From Acidobacteriota bacterium (GTDB lineage: Bacteria > Acidobacteriota > Terriglobia > Terriglobales > Acidobacteriaceae): a stretch of 64,000 nt of DNA. Below are positions 6,813 through 15,200 of the stretch, piece after piece. Numbering within the stretch: the first letter of the stretch is position 1; every line of letters starts with the position of its first letter. The notes under the pieces are model-generated. The model saw only the letters and a list, made by a program, of their open reading frames with translations, was not told the DNA's origin and made no database searches. Location: positions 1,550,001-1,614,000 of the forward strand of contig JACPYL010000010.1 of the NCBI GenBank assembly GCA_016196065.1, in the 5' to 3' direction. The position numbers and the translations under genes were made by a program.

Positions 6813-8513
6813 GTGGCGACAACAAAAACATACGACGCGATTGTCGTGGGAACGGGAGCCGGTGGCGGCACTGCGTTGAAGATTCTCTGCGAAGCCGGTC
6901 TCAATGTCCTTGCCCTCAATTCCGGCCCGCGCACCGATCCTGAAAAAGATTACAAACTACATCGACAGTCATTTGATTTGAAGTACCGCGGCTTCGGCGA
7001 TCCGACTATCCACAACGGACTTGCTCACCGGGAGCGCTACTCGGTCGAAGAAACCGAGTACAACGAGGGTCCACACCTGTGGGAACACGATGTTGCCTAC
7101 TCGAATGCCGTGGGAACGAACTGGTATTGGAAGCGCTGCAAGGGCACTGGGGGCAAGGCAAATTTCTGGGGACGATCATCGTGCCGATATGGGGATATCG
7201 ACTTCAAGGCTGCCAGTCTCGATGGTTTTGGTGAAGACTGGCCCGTTGACTACGCCGAAATTTCTCCGTGGTTTTCGAAGGCCGAGAAATACATGGGCGT
7301 CGCCAGCACAATCCAGAATCGGCCGAGCAATCCTGATGGCGACTATCTGCCGCCGATCCCCTGGCGTTGTTTTGATCACATCATGCAGAAAGCGGGGGAG
7401 AAGATCGGCGTGCCGTATCTGCCCGACCGTTGTGCTCAGTTGACGGTCGCGCATAACGGGCATCCTGCGTGTCACTATTGTGGAAACTGCAGCCAGGGAT
7501 GCGATGTCGGATCATTTTTTTCTCCTACGTGGTTCACAATTCCCGATGCAGAGAAAACGCAGAAACTGACCCTCGTCACCGACGCCCTAGTGCACAAGGT
7601 GCTCGTGGACGAAACCGGCAAGGCGACCGGCGTGGCCTACGTGGATCGCAAGGCGAAAAGGGAAGTCGAGGTATTCGCCAAGGTGATCGTCCTCGCTGCC
7701 TCCTGTGTCGAGACCGCGCACATCATGCTCAATTCCAAGTCCAGGCATTGGCCGAGCGGAATCGCAAATTCCAGCGGCCAACTGGGCAAGAATCTGTGCG
7801 ATCACCTTTACGGTACTCCTGGTTATGGATATTTGCCCCAACTCCTCGGCCAGCCTCCCAGCCCCGACAACATTGCCGACTCGACGGTCGCGTGGTTGCC
7901 TCGCTGGCAGAACCTGAATGGCGCTCACGAGGAAAAGTTCATTCGTGGATATTCCATGTATATGTACGGTGGATGCGGAGACTTTCCCGGACACTACCGG
8001 CAAATCGAAGGGTTTGGCTCAAGTTTCAAGCGCGAAGTGAAACGGTACTATCCCGCGCCGATCAGTTTTCTGATTCAGGCCCCATCTCTGCCCAGCCCCG
8101 CAAACTACATCGACATTGATCCGGAGAAGAAAGATATTTTCGGAATCCCTCAGCTGCGCTTCCACTTTCAATGGGGACCGAATGAGTTGATGATGTGGGA
8201 GCATTCCAAGCAAGTTGTGATCGATTTGTTTAAGGCCTCCGGTGGTGAGATGTGGGGCGCCGGCAGCGTGCCCGACCGTCCCGGCACCAGCCTGCATGAA
8301 ACAGGTGTATGCCGCTTCGGCAGCGATCCCAAGACCTCGGTGACCAACAAGTGGGCACAGGCCTGGGACGTCCCGAATCTCTATATCTGTGACTCCAGCG
8401 TCTTCCCCAATCCCACCGACAAGACCACTACCATGCCCATTGTTGCGTTCGCGATGCGCACCTGCGACAACATTCTGGCAAATTTCAAGAAAGGCCTGCA
8501 CAAGCGCGCGTGA
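6813..8513 (+). CDS. GMC-family FAD oxidoreductase (glucoside/gluconate dehydrogenase large subunit)
   Basis: This 566-residue flavoprotein starts at GTG 6813 after GGGGAG. The N-terminal dinucleotide-binding motif is VVGTGAGGGTALKIL. The C-terminal GMC signature includes DSSVFPNPTDKTTTMPIVAFAMR. A cysteine cluster, CHYCGNCSQGC, lies near residue 220; in related dehydrogenases a similar cluster helps electron transfer, but that is inference here. It has no leader, in line with co-export by the Tat subunit encoded just before it. The likely reaction is oxidation of a sugar hydroxyl (C3 if the context is right), with electrons passed to an unidentified carrier. Confidence 0.88.
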   Translation: MATTKTYDAIVVGTGAGGGTALKILCEAGLNVLALNSGPRTDPEKDYKLHRQSFDLKYRGFGDPTIHNGLAHRERYSVEETEYNEGPHLWEHDVAYSNAVGTNWYWKRCKGTGGKANFWGRSSCRYGDIDFKAASLDGFGEDWPVDYAEISPWFSKAEKYMGVASTIQNRPSNPDGDYLPPIPWRCFDHIMQKAGEKIGVPYLPDRCAQLTVAHNGHPACHYCGNCSQGCDVGSFFSPTWFTIPDAEKTQKLTLVTDALVHKVLVDETGKATGVAYVDRKAKREVEVFAKVIVLAASCVETAHIMLNSKSRHWPSGIANSSGQLGKNLCDHLYGTPGYGYLPQLLGQPPSPDNIADSTVAWLPRWQNLNGAHEEKFIRGYSMYMYGGCGDFPGHYRQIEGFGSSFKREVKRYYPAPISFLIQAPSLPSPANYIDIDPEKKDIFGIPQLRFHFQWGPNELMMWEHSKQVVIDLFKASGGEMWGAGSVPDRPGTSLHETGVCRFGSDPKTSVTNKWAQAWDVPNLYICDSSVFPNPTDKTTTMPIVAFAMRTCDNILANFKKGLHKRA

Positions 8514-8556
8514 CTTTTGCCAGCGGTTTGCGACACAAGTCCGCATAGGAACATAC

Positions 8557-9000
8557 GTGGCAATCAACGCGCTATCTGGAACATTGAAGAGCCGCTGGTT
8601 CTGGTATTCCATCCTTACGGTAGTGGGATGGGCCGGATGGGCTCTGTTCCTGAAGATCGGATCGGCTGAGATTCCCACCGGCCCTTCACTCTTTCTTCAA
8701 ACGACCGGCATGATCCCTCTCGCCGTCATCATGGTGCTGGCTCGAACTGTGCGCCGCTCAGAAAGCAAGATCGGACTCGGTTATTCGCTCCTGAACGGAA
8801 TTATCACGGGCATTGGCATCCTGTGTCTCGTAGCGGCCTATCGAAGCGGTGGCAACGTTTCTGTCGTGGCCGTCATGTCGGCGCTCTACCCAATCGTGAC
8901 GTTTGCGTTGGCCGTGCCGATACTTCACGAAAAATTGACCAAGGTCCAGATGTTGGGCTTGCTGCTTGCGACCGCATCCATCGTGATCTTTTCTTTATAA
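8557..9000 (+). CDS. EamA-like half-transporter, first of a pair
   Basis: This 147-residue membrane protein contains a single EamA domain with about five helices (for example YSILTVVGWAGWALFLKIG and MLGLLLATASIVIFSL). Full drug/metabolite transporters carry two such domains in about 300 residues. GTG 8557 is used because AGGA precedes it; the open frame upstream overlaps the GMC gene and gives no membrane-like N-terminus. The second half is encoded 10 bp downstream. The two products probably form an antiparallel heterodimer. The substrate is unknown; by context a sugar or its oxidised form. Confidence 0.82.
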   Translation: MAINALSGTLKSRWFWYSILTVVGWAGWALFLKIGSAEIPTGPSLFLQTTGMIPLAVIMVLARTVRRSESKIGLGYSLLNGIITGIGILCLVAAYRSGGNVSVVAVMSALYPIVTFALAVPILHEKLTKVQMLGLLLATASIVIFSL

Positions 9001-9010
9001 GGCGATCAGA

Positions 9011-9427
9011 ATGATCATTTCCGCCTGGCTCGTGTTTACCATCCTGGCGCTATTGTGTTTCGGTATCGTAGGGCTTCTGCAGAAGCTCTCCACGGATCTC
9101 ATCTCCGCTGAATCTGCTCTGCTGTGGTTCATCGTAGGTTTTCTGTTGCTTGAACCTTTTGTTTATCCCGGACGATCGCTTTTCCAGTATTCGTTTCGCA
9201 GCATCGCCTTTATCTTTCTCGCGGGACTGATGAATGCTCTCGGAACCTGGGCAGTTTTTGCGGCGATGAAGAGTGGCGGAAAGGCTTCCGTCGTCGTACC
9301 TTTAACGGCGGTCTATCCGATGGTCGTGTGCCTGGTTGCCCCATTCATCTTGCCGGAACACATCACCTTGACGCAGGGTGCAGGCATCGCGTGCGGCCTG
9401 GGTGCGATACTCTTGCTGGCCAGCTAG
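9011..9427 (+). CDS. EamA-like half-transporter, second of a pair
   Basis: This 138-residue single EamA domain starts at ATG 9011, 10 bp after the first half. Hydrophobic helices include AWLVFTILALLCFGIVGLL, IAFIFLAGLMNALGTWAVF and IACGLGAILLLAS. The conserved ASVVVPLTAVYPMVV corresponds to NVSVVAVMSALYPIV in its neighbour, which shows the two halves are paralogues. The N-terminus is shorter than in the first half. Sequence features support paired function but do not tell uptake from export. Confidence 0.82.
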   Translation: MIISAWLVFTILALLCFGIVGLLQKLSTDLISAESALLWFIVGFLLLEPFVYPGRSLFQYSFRSIAFIFLAGLMNALGTWAVFAAMKSGGKASVVVPLTAVYPMVVCLVAPFILPEHITLTQGAGIACGLGAILLLAS

Positions 9428-9469
9428 GGCACGGTCGCCCTGGGTAGAAGAGAACCAATCGACAACGTC

Positions 9470-10648
9470 ATGAGCGCCAGGAAAACTCGATCCACGTCTC
9501 GCGGTGCACAGCAATCGTCCAACGCGATTGATACCGGTTCTACGCGTCCAATCGGCCTCGGCATCGTCGGCTGCGGCAATGTCATGGACGGCGCGTATAT
9601 GCCTGCGATCCAGCGACTGCAGAGCAAAGGCTGGGTTCAAGTGGTGGGCGCGTCCCACACGAGTAGGGAACGTTGCCAACCCGTACTGGATAAATGGGCG
9701 ATTCCGAACTACTTCGAAACCTATCAGCAACTTTGCGACACTCCCGAAATCGATGTTGTTGTCGTGCTTACGTCCATGAAAGAGCACGGCGCTATTGCTC
9801 GTGCCGCTTTGCGCGCAGGGAAGCATGTGCTGGTTGAGAAGCCAATGGCAGTTTCTCTTCACGAAGCTAAGAAGATGGTTGACCTCGCGCGCACCTCGAA
9901 TTGTTTCTTGGTGAGCGCGCCTTTTGTTACGTTGAGCCCAACGTTCGAGATCATTCGCGATCGTGTCGATGCCGGTGACCTCGGCAAGGTCTGTTTAGTG
10001 CGAGCCCGCTACGGGTGGTCGGGGCCGGACTGGTCCGAGTGGTTTTATCAGCCCGGCAGCGGTCCTATCTTCGATCTGGCCGTCTACAGCCTCACCACTA
10101 TCACTGGAATTCTCGGCCCCGCGAAAAAAGTCACGGCGATGACGGGCACAGCGCAACCCAGTCGAATCGTCAATGGACGAAGGGTCAAGGTAAAGGTGGA
10201 AGACAACGCGCAAATCCTTCTCGACTTTGGGTCTGCAACCTTTGCCGTCGTCACTTCCGGATTCACCATGCAGAAATATCGTTCTCCCGCACTGGAGCTG
10301 TACGGAACGGAAGGCACCATTCAGATGATGGGCGACGACTGGGCTCCCGAAGGTTATGAACTCTGGCAGAACAAGGTTGGAGCCTGGCAAGTGTTTTCTG
10401 AAACGGATCCGCATTGGCAATGGACAGCTGGCCTGCAACACTTAATCGAATGTATTCGCAATGGAAAACGGCCAACCGTGACACCCGAGCACGCCTATCA
10501 CGTCTTGGAAATCATGCTCGCCGCGCAAACTGCCGGAAAGACGGGACGAGCGCAGGCGCTTAAGAGTACTTTCAAAAAGCGAACGGGCTCAAAGAAATAT
10601 GTCGAAGGGGAGGCTGCACATCGCGTGCACGACCGCCGCCTCAAATAG
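9470..10648 (+). CDS. Gfo/Idh/MocA-family NAD(P)-dependent oxidoreductase
   Basis: This 392-residue cytoplasmic enzyme has an N-terminal Rossmann domain (GLGIVGCGNVMDGAYMPAI, residues about 28-46) and the family EKPMAVSLHEA motif near residue 125, whose Lys takes part in catalysis. The C-terminal alpha/beta domain runs from about residue 150. A Ser/Thr-rich tail of about 25 residues at the N-terminus precedes the fold and may be disordered. Family members oxidise or reduce sugars and inositols. Next to a 3-keto-sugar module and a ROK kinase, reduction of a keto-sugar is the most economical guess. Confidence 0.86.
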   Translation: MSARKTRSTSRGAQQSSNAIDTGSTRPIGLGIVGCGNVMDGAYMPAIQRLQSKGWVQVVGASHTSRERCQPVLDKWAIPNYFETYQQLCDTPEIDVVVVLTSMKEHGAIARAALRAGKHVLVEKPMAVSLHEAKKMVDLARTSNCFLVSAPFVTLSPTFEIIRDRVDAGDLGKVCLVRARYGWSGPDWSEWFYQPGSGPIFDLAVYSLTTITGILGPAKKVTAMTGTAQPSRIVNGRRVKVKVEDNAQILLDFGSATFAVVTSGFTMQKYRSPALELYGTEGTIQMMGDDWAPEGYELWQNKVGAWQVFSETDPHWQWTAGLQHLIECIRNGKRPTVTPEHAYHVLEIMLAAQTAGKTGRAQALKSTFKKRTGSKKYVEGEAAHRVHDRRLK

Positions 10649-10659
10649 CCCTTCAATCT

Positions 10660-11601
10660 ATGCCCGCTTCCACGCCCAATGCGCCCGCCGAATCGCAAGA
10701 GATCTGCGGAATCGGGATCGACTTGGGCGGAACGAAAATCGCCGCCGGCCTGGTGTCTTTCCCGTCAGGAAATATTCTCGCGAAAGAAATCGTCCCCACC
10801 CGCCCGGAGCGAGGCGGACAGGCTGTCCTCGACGACGCGATCGCTGTTGCTCGCAATTTAAGGCGCCGGGCAGGCGACCTGGGCAAAGAAGTTCGCGGCA
10901 TCGGCGTCGGCATCGCGGAACTAGTGAATCTTGAGGGAGAGATCACGAGCGAATACCTGATCAAGTGGTGTGGTCTTCCTGCGAAGCAAGCGTTGTCGCA
11001 GGTTGCTCCTACGCAGTTCGAGTCCGATGCGCGCGCTCCTGCTATCGCAGAATCCTTGCTGGGTGCCGGTAAACCGTTCGTTAACTTTATTTATCTAACT
11101 GTCGGTACCGGAATCAGTTATTGCCTGATGGTCGAGGGCAAACCCTATACCGGGGCACACGGACACGCCATCCTGGTGGCGAGCGGCATCCTCACTTCTG
11201 AATGTGAAAAGTGTGGAACGGTGCAGGATCAGGTTCTGGAAGAATTTGCAGCTGGGCCGGGCCTGGTCGCACGTTACAACAGGCACGCCGACACTGCAGT
11301 CACGACTGGAGAACAAGTAACGTCTGCCGCCGCTGCGGGAGATCCCATCGCCCAACACATTGTTCAATCAGCGGCCGATGCGCTCGGTAACAGTGTCGGG
11401 TTTCTCGTCAACATTCTCGATCCGCAAGCGATCGTCGTGGGAGGAGGACTTGGCCTCGCGGGAGGATTGTACTGGGACCGTTTCATTCATTCCACGCGGC
11501 GCCGTATCTGGTCGGAGGTATCGAGGGACCTGCCAATCATCCCCGCGAAGCTCGGCCCCGATGCAGGATTGATTGGAGCCGCCGCCATTGTCTGCAAATA
11601 G
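10660..11601 (+). CDS. ROK-family sugar kinase
   Basis: This 313-residue ROK protein is probably a glucokinase-type enzyme. The ATP-binding IGIDLGGTKIAAGLV lies at residues 17-31, the glycine-rich LTVGTGISY near 148, GAHGHA near 167 and the C-terminal IVVGGGLGLAGG near 260. The normal zinc motif CxCGxxGCxE is reduced to CEKCGTVQDQ, so zinc binding may be lost or altered. No helix-turn-helix is present, so this is a kinase and not a ROK repressor. It is the last gene of the rightward sugar operon, 11 bp after the dehydrogenase, and converges on a secreted protein gene. Confidence 0.85.
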   Translation: MPASTPNAPAESQEICGIGIDLGGTKIAAGLVSFPSGNILAKEIVPTRPERGGQAVLDDAIAVARNLRRRAGDLGKEVRGIGVGIAELVNLEGEITSEYLIKWCGLPAKQALSQVAPTQFESDARAPAIAESLLGAGKPFVNFIYLTVGTGISYCLMVEGKPYTGAHGHAILVASGILTSECEKCGTVQDQVLEEFAAGPGLVARYNRHADTAVTTGEQVTSAAAAGDPIAQHIVQSAADALGNSVGFLVNILDPQAIVVGGGLGLAGGLYWDRFIHSTRRRIWSEVSRDLPIIPAKLGPDAGLIGAAAIVCK

Positions 11602-11629
11602 AAGAGACCGCTTCGTTATTGTGCTCCGA

Positions 11630-13273
11630 TCACTTTCCTTTGCCGTGAAGTTTTACGGTCTGAAATCCGGGATGGGCGTTGTCTGAGATGGTTAGCGCTG
11701 CAGTTTCCAAGCCAATGATACTGGGCGTGAACACAACACTCCCGGAACAACTAGACCCTACCGCCAAGATCGATGGACAGTCACTCGTTTCCGAGAAGTC
11801 CGTACTGTTCGTTGCGAAGCCTGTGAACGCCAGGTCGGCGCTGCCTGAGTTGGTCACGGTGACGCTCTTGGGAGCGCTTGCGTTGCCAACTTTTGTCGTT
11901 GGAAACGCGAGGGTCTTCGTGCTCAACGTCACTGCAGGTGCCTGAAAATCCAATGCTCCGCGGACGCCGATGAAGTCGAGCCGGCCGTCGCCATCCATGT
12001 CCGCCACCGCAATACCGCGAGTGGACGAAGGGAAGGTAAATGACAAAGCTCCATTAAAGTGCCCACTTCCATTGCCCAGTGAGATTTGAAGACCGACCAG
12101 CGGGCGCGGATCGGTAAACACCAGATCGACAAAGCCGTCTCCGTTCACGTCCGCTGCAGCGAACCAGAGCGCTCTCCAAAGGGAACCGGAAATATTGAAT
12201 GTTCCATCGCCATTTCCGAGCGCAATATATCCCGGGGTAATGGCGAGATCGGGTTTCCCATCGCCGTTGAAGTCGGCAACAGTCATTCCACGTACGTTAA
12301 GGCCGGGCGCTAAGGCGACGCAAGATCCGGGTACAAACGTCCCATCTCCATTGCCGAATTCCACACAGACTTCACCTACATTAGGATCGGGCACTAGAGC
12401 CAGATCGGTCACGCCATCACCATTGAAGTCGGCCGCCGCCAACGCAGCAACATGAGTGCCGCCCGCGTAACTCGTTCCAGGCCGAAATGTCCCGTCACCG
12501 TTTCCGAGTAGCACGGGATTCATGCCGTCCGTACTCTGCGATCCGAACACCAAGTCCAGGTTGCCGTCGCCATTGATGTCCCGAACCACAACTTGGCCGG
12601 AGAGTGAATCTTCCAGGTATTTGACCGGCGCCTGAAAGCTGCCATCACCATTTCCCAATAGCACCCAGACAGGACCTGCTGCCGCTACCAGGTCAAGCTT
12701 GCCGTCTCCGTTAAAATCTCCGACCGCGACCTGAATCGGCTGCCCACCGGGTAGTCCGGCTCCGAGGTCATAGGTGTGCGGGGAGACGTTGCCAGAAATG
12801 ACCAGTGCAACCTGTTTATGAAAAGAGCCGAGGCTTGCGGTATCGATCCTCCCATCGTTATTGAAATCGCCTGTGACGATGGAAAAACCGCCGTTTGGAA
12901 CACTGATCGCATCGCGTCGTACCGCAATCCCTGTCGTGGGAAAGGTCACGGAAAAGAAGGCGACGTTGGACGCGCCTCCGCCGGGACCAGGGCTTACCAC
13001 GGACAAGGAAGCGGTTCCCGCAGCGGCGACATCTGCTGCGGAAATCTGTGCGGTGACCTGTGAACTGCTCACGAACGTAGTGGGTCGCGCGACGTGGTTC
13101 CAGTTCACCACTGTCCCGGAAACGAAGCCAATGCCGTGGATCGTCAGTGTAAACGCAGAACTTCCGGGTGCAACGCTCGTCGGCACCAACGGTTCGCTGA
13201 TGGCAGGGACAGGATTTGTTGCCAGGAGCGGGAGCGAAACGAGTAGCAACACGAGCAGGAGAGACATCTTCAT
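11630..13273 (-). CDS. Secreted FG-GAP/VCBS repeat protein with IPT and ASH-type domains
   Basis: This 547-residue exported protein has a Sec signal peptide (KMSLLLVLLLVSLPLLA). An IPT/TIG-like domain follows (residues 23-105). The middle holds a seven-bladed-type set of FG-GAP repeats, each with a calcium-loop-like DFNGDGKxDL (also DINGDGNLDL, DVNGDGFVDL, DMDGDGRLDF). The C-terminus (about 440-547) is an ASPM-SPD2-Hydin or choice-of-anchor D domain (TVTNSGSADLAFTGF). AAGGAT lies before ATG 13273. The function is unknown; such proteins are thought to act at the cell surface. A similar C-terminal domain ends the SBBP protein at 56567. Confidence 0.88.
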   Translation of the reverse strand: MKMSLLLVLLLVSLPLLATNPVPAISEPLVPTSVAPGSSAFTLTIHGIGFVSGTVVNWNHVARPTTFVSSSQVTAQISAADVAAAGTASLSVVSPGPGGGASNVAFFSVTFPTTGIAVRRDAISVPNGGFSIVTGDFNNDGRIDTASLGSFHKQVALVISGNVSPHTYDLGAGLPGGQPIQVAVGDFNGDGKLDLVAAAGPVWVLLGNGDGSFQAPVKYLEDSLSGQVVVRDINGDGNLDLVFGSQSTDGMNPVLLGNGDGTFRPGTSYAGGTHVAALAAADFNGDGVTDLALVPDPNVGEVCVEFGNGDGTFVPGSCVALAPGLNVRGMTVADFNGDGKPDLAITPGYIALGNGDGTFNISGSLWRALWFAAADVNGDGFVDLVFTDPRPLVGLQISLGNGSGHFNGALSFTFPSSTRGIAVADMDGDGRLDFIGVRGALDFQAPAVTLSTKTLAFPTTKVGNASAPKSVTVTNSGSADLAFTGFATNSTDFSETSDCPSILAVGSSCSGSVVFTPSIIGLETAALTISDNAHPGFQTVKLHGKGK

Positions 13274-13539
13274 GCGGCAATCCTTACTGATCTCGACTTA
13301 TCCAGCGAGACCTGGGGACGGGGAAAGAAAAGTTCGATTTGAGGATTACGTCTGACCGAGCGGAACTTGGTGATCCTAGCTCCGTGAGAAGGCGACTGTC
13401 AACGTGTTTGAGCGGACACTACGACCTGCGACCAGTGGGACTTCCGGCCTAACAAATGGGGGTGAAGCATATAGAAATGGGGCGCATGATGTCAGTCACG
13501 CGCCCCCGGGGTCTAGTCGTTGCACCGAATGATCAGTCT

Positions 13540-14133
13540 TTACAGATTCGGTATCGGCGCTTCTCCTTCAGAATCAGGCGGGAGAGGTGGCAGCATCGGT
13601 CCAGCCCCAGGGCCATCGAGCTTGCGATGAAGGTAGATGACGTTGTCCCCATCCCTCTCACTCCGTACCGCTTTCAGCTGACGCCATTGGTCGAGGCTCA
13701 ACACTTTTCGCAGATCCAGATTCATGAAGGTGTATTCCCGCTCCAGCTTGCCGCGCGCGGCGAGCACCAGGTCGACCTGCGAGCCGATCTGCCCTTCGTC
13801 CGGCTGATCCGCGTCCAGCAGGGATTGCAGTTTCATATCCTGCTTTTCCATTTCCGCGCCATGGTCAATCAGCTTTACGCGGTGATCAAAGAAAATCTGG
13901 TCGAGTTGCTGGATTTGCCCATCCGACAACTGCAACTTTTTGGAGATTTCGGTGTCGCGCCACCACTTGCCCATCTCTCCGCGCATTCCGGGCTCGCCAG
14001 AGCGCAGGATAATCCGTCTTTCTATTTTTTTTGGATTTCGCACGACGCGAGTTTCAGTGGAGGAAGTCTGGGCGGTCAGTCCGCACGATACTCCCACGGC
14101 TAGAACCACAAACGCTATGTTTCTAATTTTCAT
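13540..14133 (-). CDS. Periplasmic CpxP/Spy-like or heavy-metal-resistance-like protein
   Basis: This 197-residue exported protein has a signal peptide (RNIAFVVLAVGVSCGLTAQ). It is mainly helical, with an LTXXQ-like element LSLDQWRQLK near residue 150 and LQLSDGQIQQLDQIF near 75. This matches the periplasmic CpxP/Spy/CnrX-type sensor-chaperone fold. ATG 14133 is chosen because AAGGAG is 7 nt upstream; a second ATG at 14139 is too close to it. The gene overlaps the upstream anti-sigma-like gene by 11 bp, so translation is coupled. Together with the ECF sigma this looks like an envelope-stress unit. The C-terminal tail is Pro-rich. Confidence 0.65.
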   Translation of the reverse strand: MKIRNIAFVVLAVGVSCGLTAQTSSTETRVVRNPKKIERRIILRSGEPGMRGEMGKWWRDTEISKKLQLSDGQIQQLDQIFFDHRVKLIDHGAEMEKQDMKLQSLLDADQPDEGQIGSQVDLVLAARGKLEREYTFMNLDLRKVLSLDQWRQLKAVRSERDGDNVIYLHRKLDGPGAGPMLPPLPPDSEGEAPIPNL

Positions 14134-14545
14134 GTCCATGCTCCTTGTTTGAACTGGATTCGGATCCGTTGTTATTGGAAGCGGGTACAACCAAGAGCGT
14201 AAGAGGTTCGAGAGCCTCAGGAGTTCCCGTGGCTAGCGAGTGTTCGACGGCGAGGAGAAGCTCTTGATCGGCATCGACCGCGGCCTGCGGCGGTGCTTTC
14301 GGTGGACGAGGCCCAGCGGGCACCACCAGCAACACTGCGAAGAAAACCACCACTGCCGTGGCCACCGCCACCCAGAGGCGCATCGGCTTTCGTTCTCCAT
14401 GACTTTGTATGCGAGCGCGAATTTGCATTTGCTGCCGTGCCCAGAAATCCTCCGGACGTTGACCCAAGCGCGCTGCCTCCTGCCGCCACTCAGCCAAAAC
14501 CTCGGGCGGCAATTCCTGGTCGCCAGATCGCTGGTTGGTATTCAT
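14123..14545 (-). CDS. Probable membrane anti-sigma factor
   Basis: This 140-residue protein has a hydrophilic N-terminal 55 residues (ELPPEVLAEWRQEAARLGQRPEDFWARQQ), one membrane helix (LWVAVATAVVVFFAVLLVVP) and a periplasmic tail. This is the plan of anti-sigma factors encoded next to ECF sigma genes. It starts 4 bp after the sigma gene stop and overlaps the next gene. No zinc-binding HxxxCxxC motif is seen, so it is not a ZAS-type anti-sigma. The assignment rests on topology and position. Confidence 0.6.
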   Translation of the reverse strand: MNTNQRSGDQELPPEVLAEWRQEAARLGQRPEDFWARQQMQIRARIQSHGERKPMRLWVAVATAVVVFFAVLLVVPAGPRPPKAPPQAAVDADQELLLAVEHSLATGTPEALEPLTLLVVPASNNNGSESSSNKEHGHEN

Positions 14546-14549
14546 TTCG

Positions 14550-15125
14550 TCATCTCCTGACTTGCTCTCGTACGCTCGTCACCGCCCGAAAAAGCTGGGC
14601 TTTTACCGTGCCTGTTCTGAGGTTAAGCACCTCTGCGATTTCCTTCAGTTGCATTTCTTCCGCAAACCGCAAAATGAAAACTTCTTTCTGGCGAGGTGAT
14701 AGTTTATCCACCGCCTGCCACACTGCTGCCAGTTCCTGTTGCGCGATCAAGCCTCGCTCGGGCGTTGCCTTCACGCATGGAGGCTCATACTCGTCCATCC
14801 CAACGCCGGCGTCCTCCAGTCCCAACAATCGTTTCCAAAAGCCAGCGCGACGGTTCCTCGCCTCGTCCCGCGCCAGGTTTACCGCAATCCTCAGCAGCCA
14901 GGTTTGGACGCTGCAATCGCCCCGAAAACTTCGCATGCTCATGTAGGCGCGAAGAAAACATTCCTGCGTCAGGTTGTCCGCGTCTTCTGGCCGTTTGAGG
15001 ATCAGGAGCAGCACGCGATAAACCTTGCGCTGGTACTGGCGGACGATCCGATCGAAGTCCGCGGCGGTGATTGCCGTTGGGACGACCTCGGTTTGCGCCG
15101 CTAACGCCGGGAGAGAAAGGCTCAT
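14550..15125 (-). CDS. ECF RNA polymerase sigma factor
   Basis: This 191-residue ECF sigma factor has region 2 at about residues 25-90 (FDRIVRQYQRKVYRVLLLILKRPEDADNLTQECFLRAY) and region 4 at about 130-185 (LSPRQKEVFILRFAEEMQLKEIAEVLNLRTGTVKAQLFRA). ATG 15125 is preferred; the longer frame to 15218 runs through the control region. An ECF-type promoter upstream suggests self-regulation. It heads a three-gene operon with an anti-sigma-like and a CpxP-like protein. Confidence 0.9.
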   Translation of the reverse strand: MSLSLPALAAQTEVVPTAITAADFDRIVRQYQRKVYRVLLLILKRPEDADNLTQECFLRAYMSMRSFRGDCSVQTWLLRIAVNLARDEARNRRAGFWKRLLGLEDAGVGMDEYEPPCVKATPERGLIAQQELAAVWQAVDKLSPRQKEVFILRFAEEMQLKEIAEVLNLRTGTVKAQLFRAVTSVREQVRR

Positions 15126-15150
15126 CGAATCGTGTGGCTCTATTGCTATG

Positions 15151-15176
15151 GACGGAATTGGCGGGATAAGGTTTAC
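15151..15176 (-). promoter_or_regulatory. Candidate ECF-type autoregulatory promoter
   Basis: On the minus strand GTAAACC is followed by CGTC; the distance from AAC (15171-15173) to CGTC (15151-15154) is 16 bp. The AAC...CGTC pattern is common for ECF promoters, and the site lies about 26 bp before ATG 15125. Only one instance is visible in the window, so this is tentative. Confidence 0.35.
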
Positions 15177-15200
15177 AGAGGAGCCCCAAACAAATTGAAA

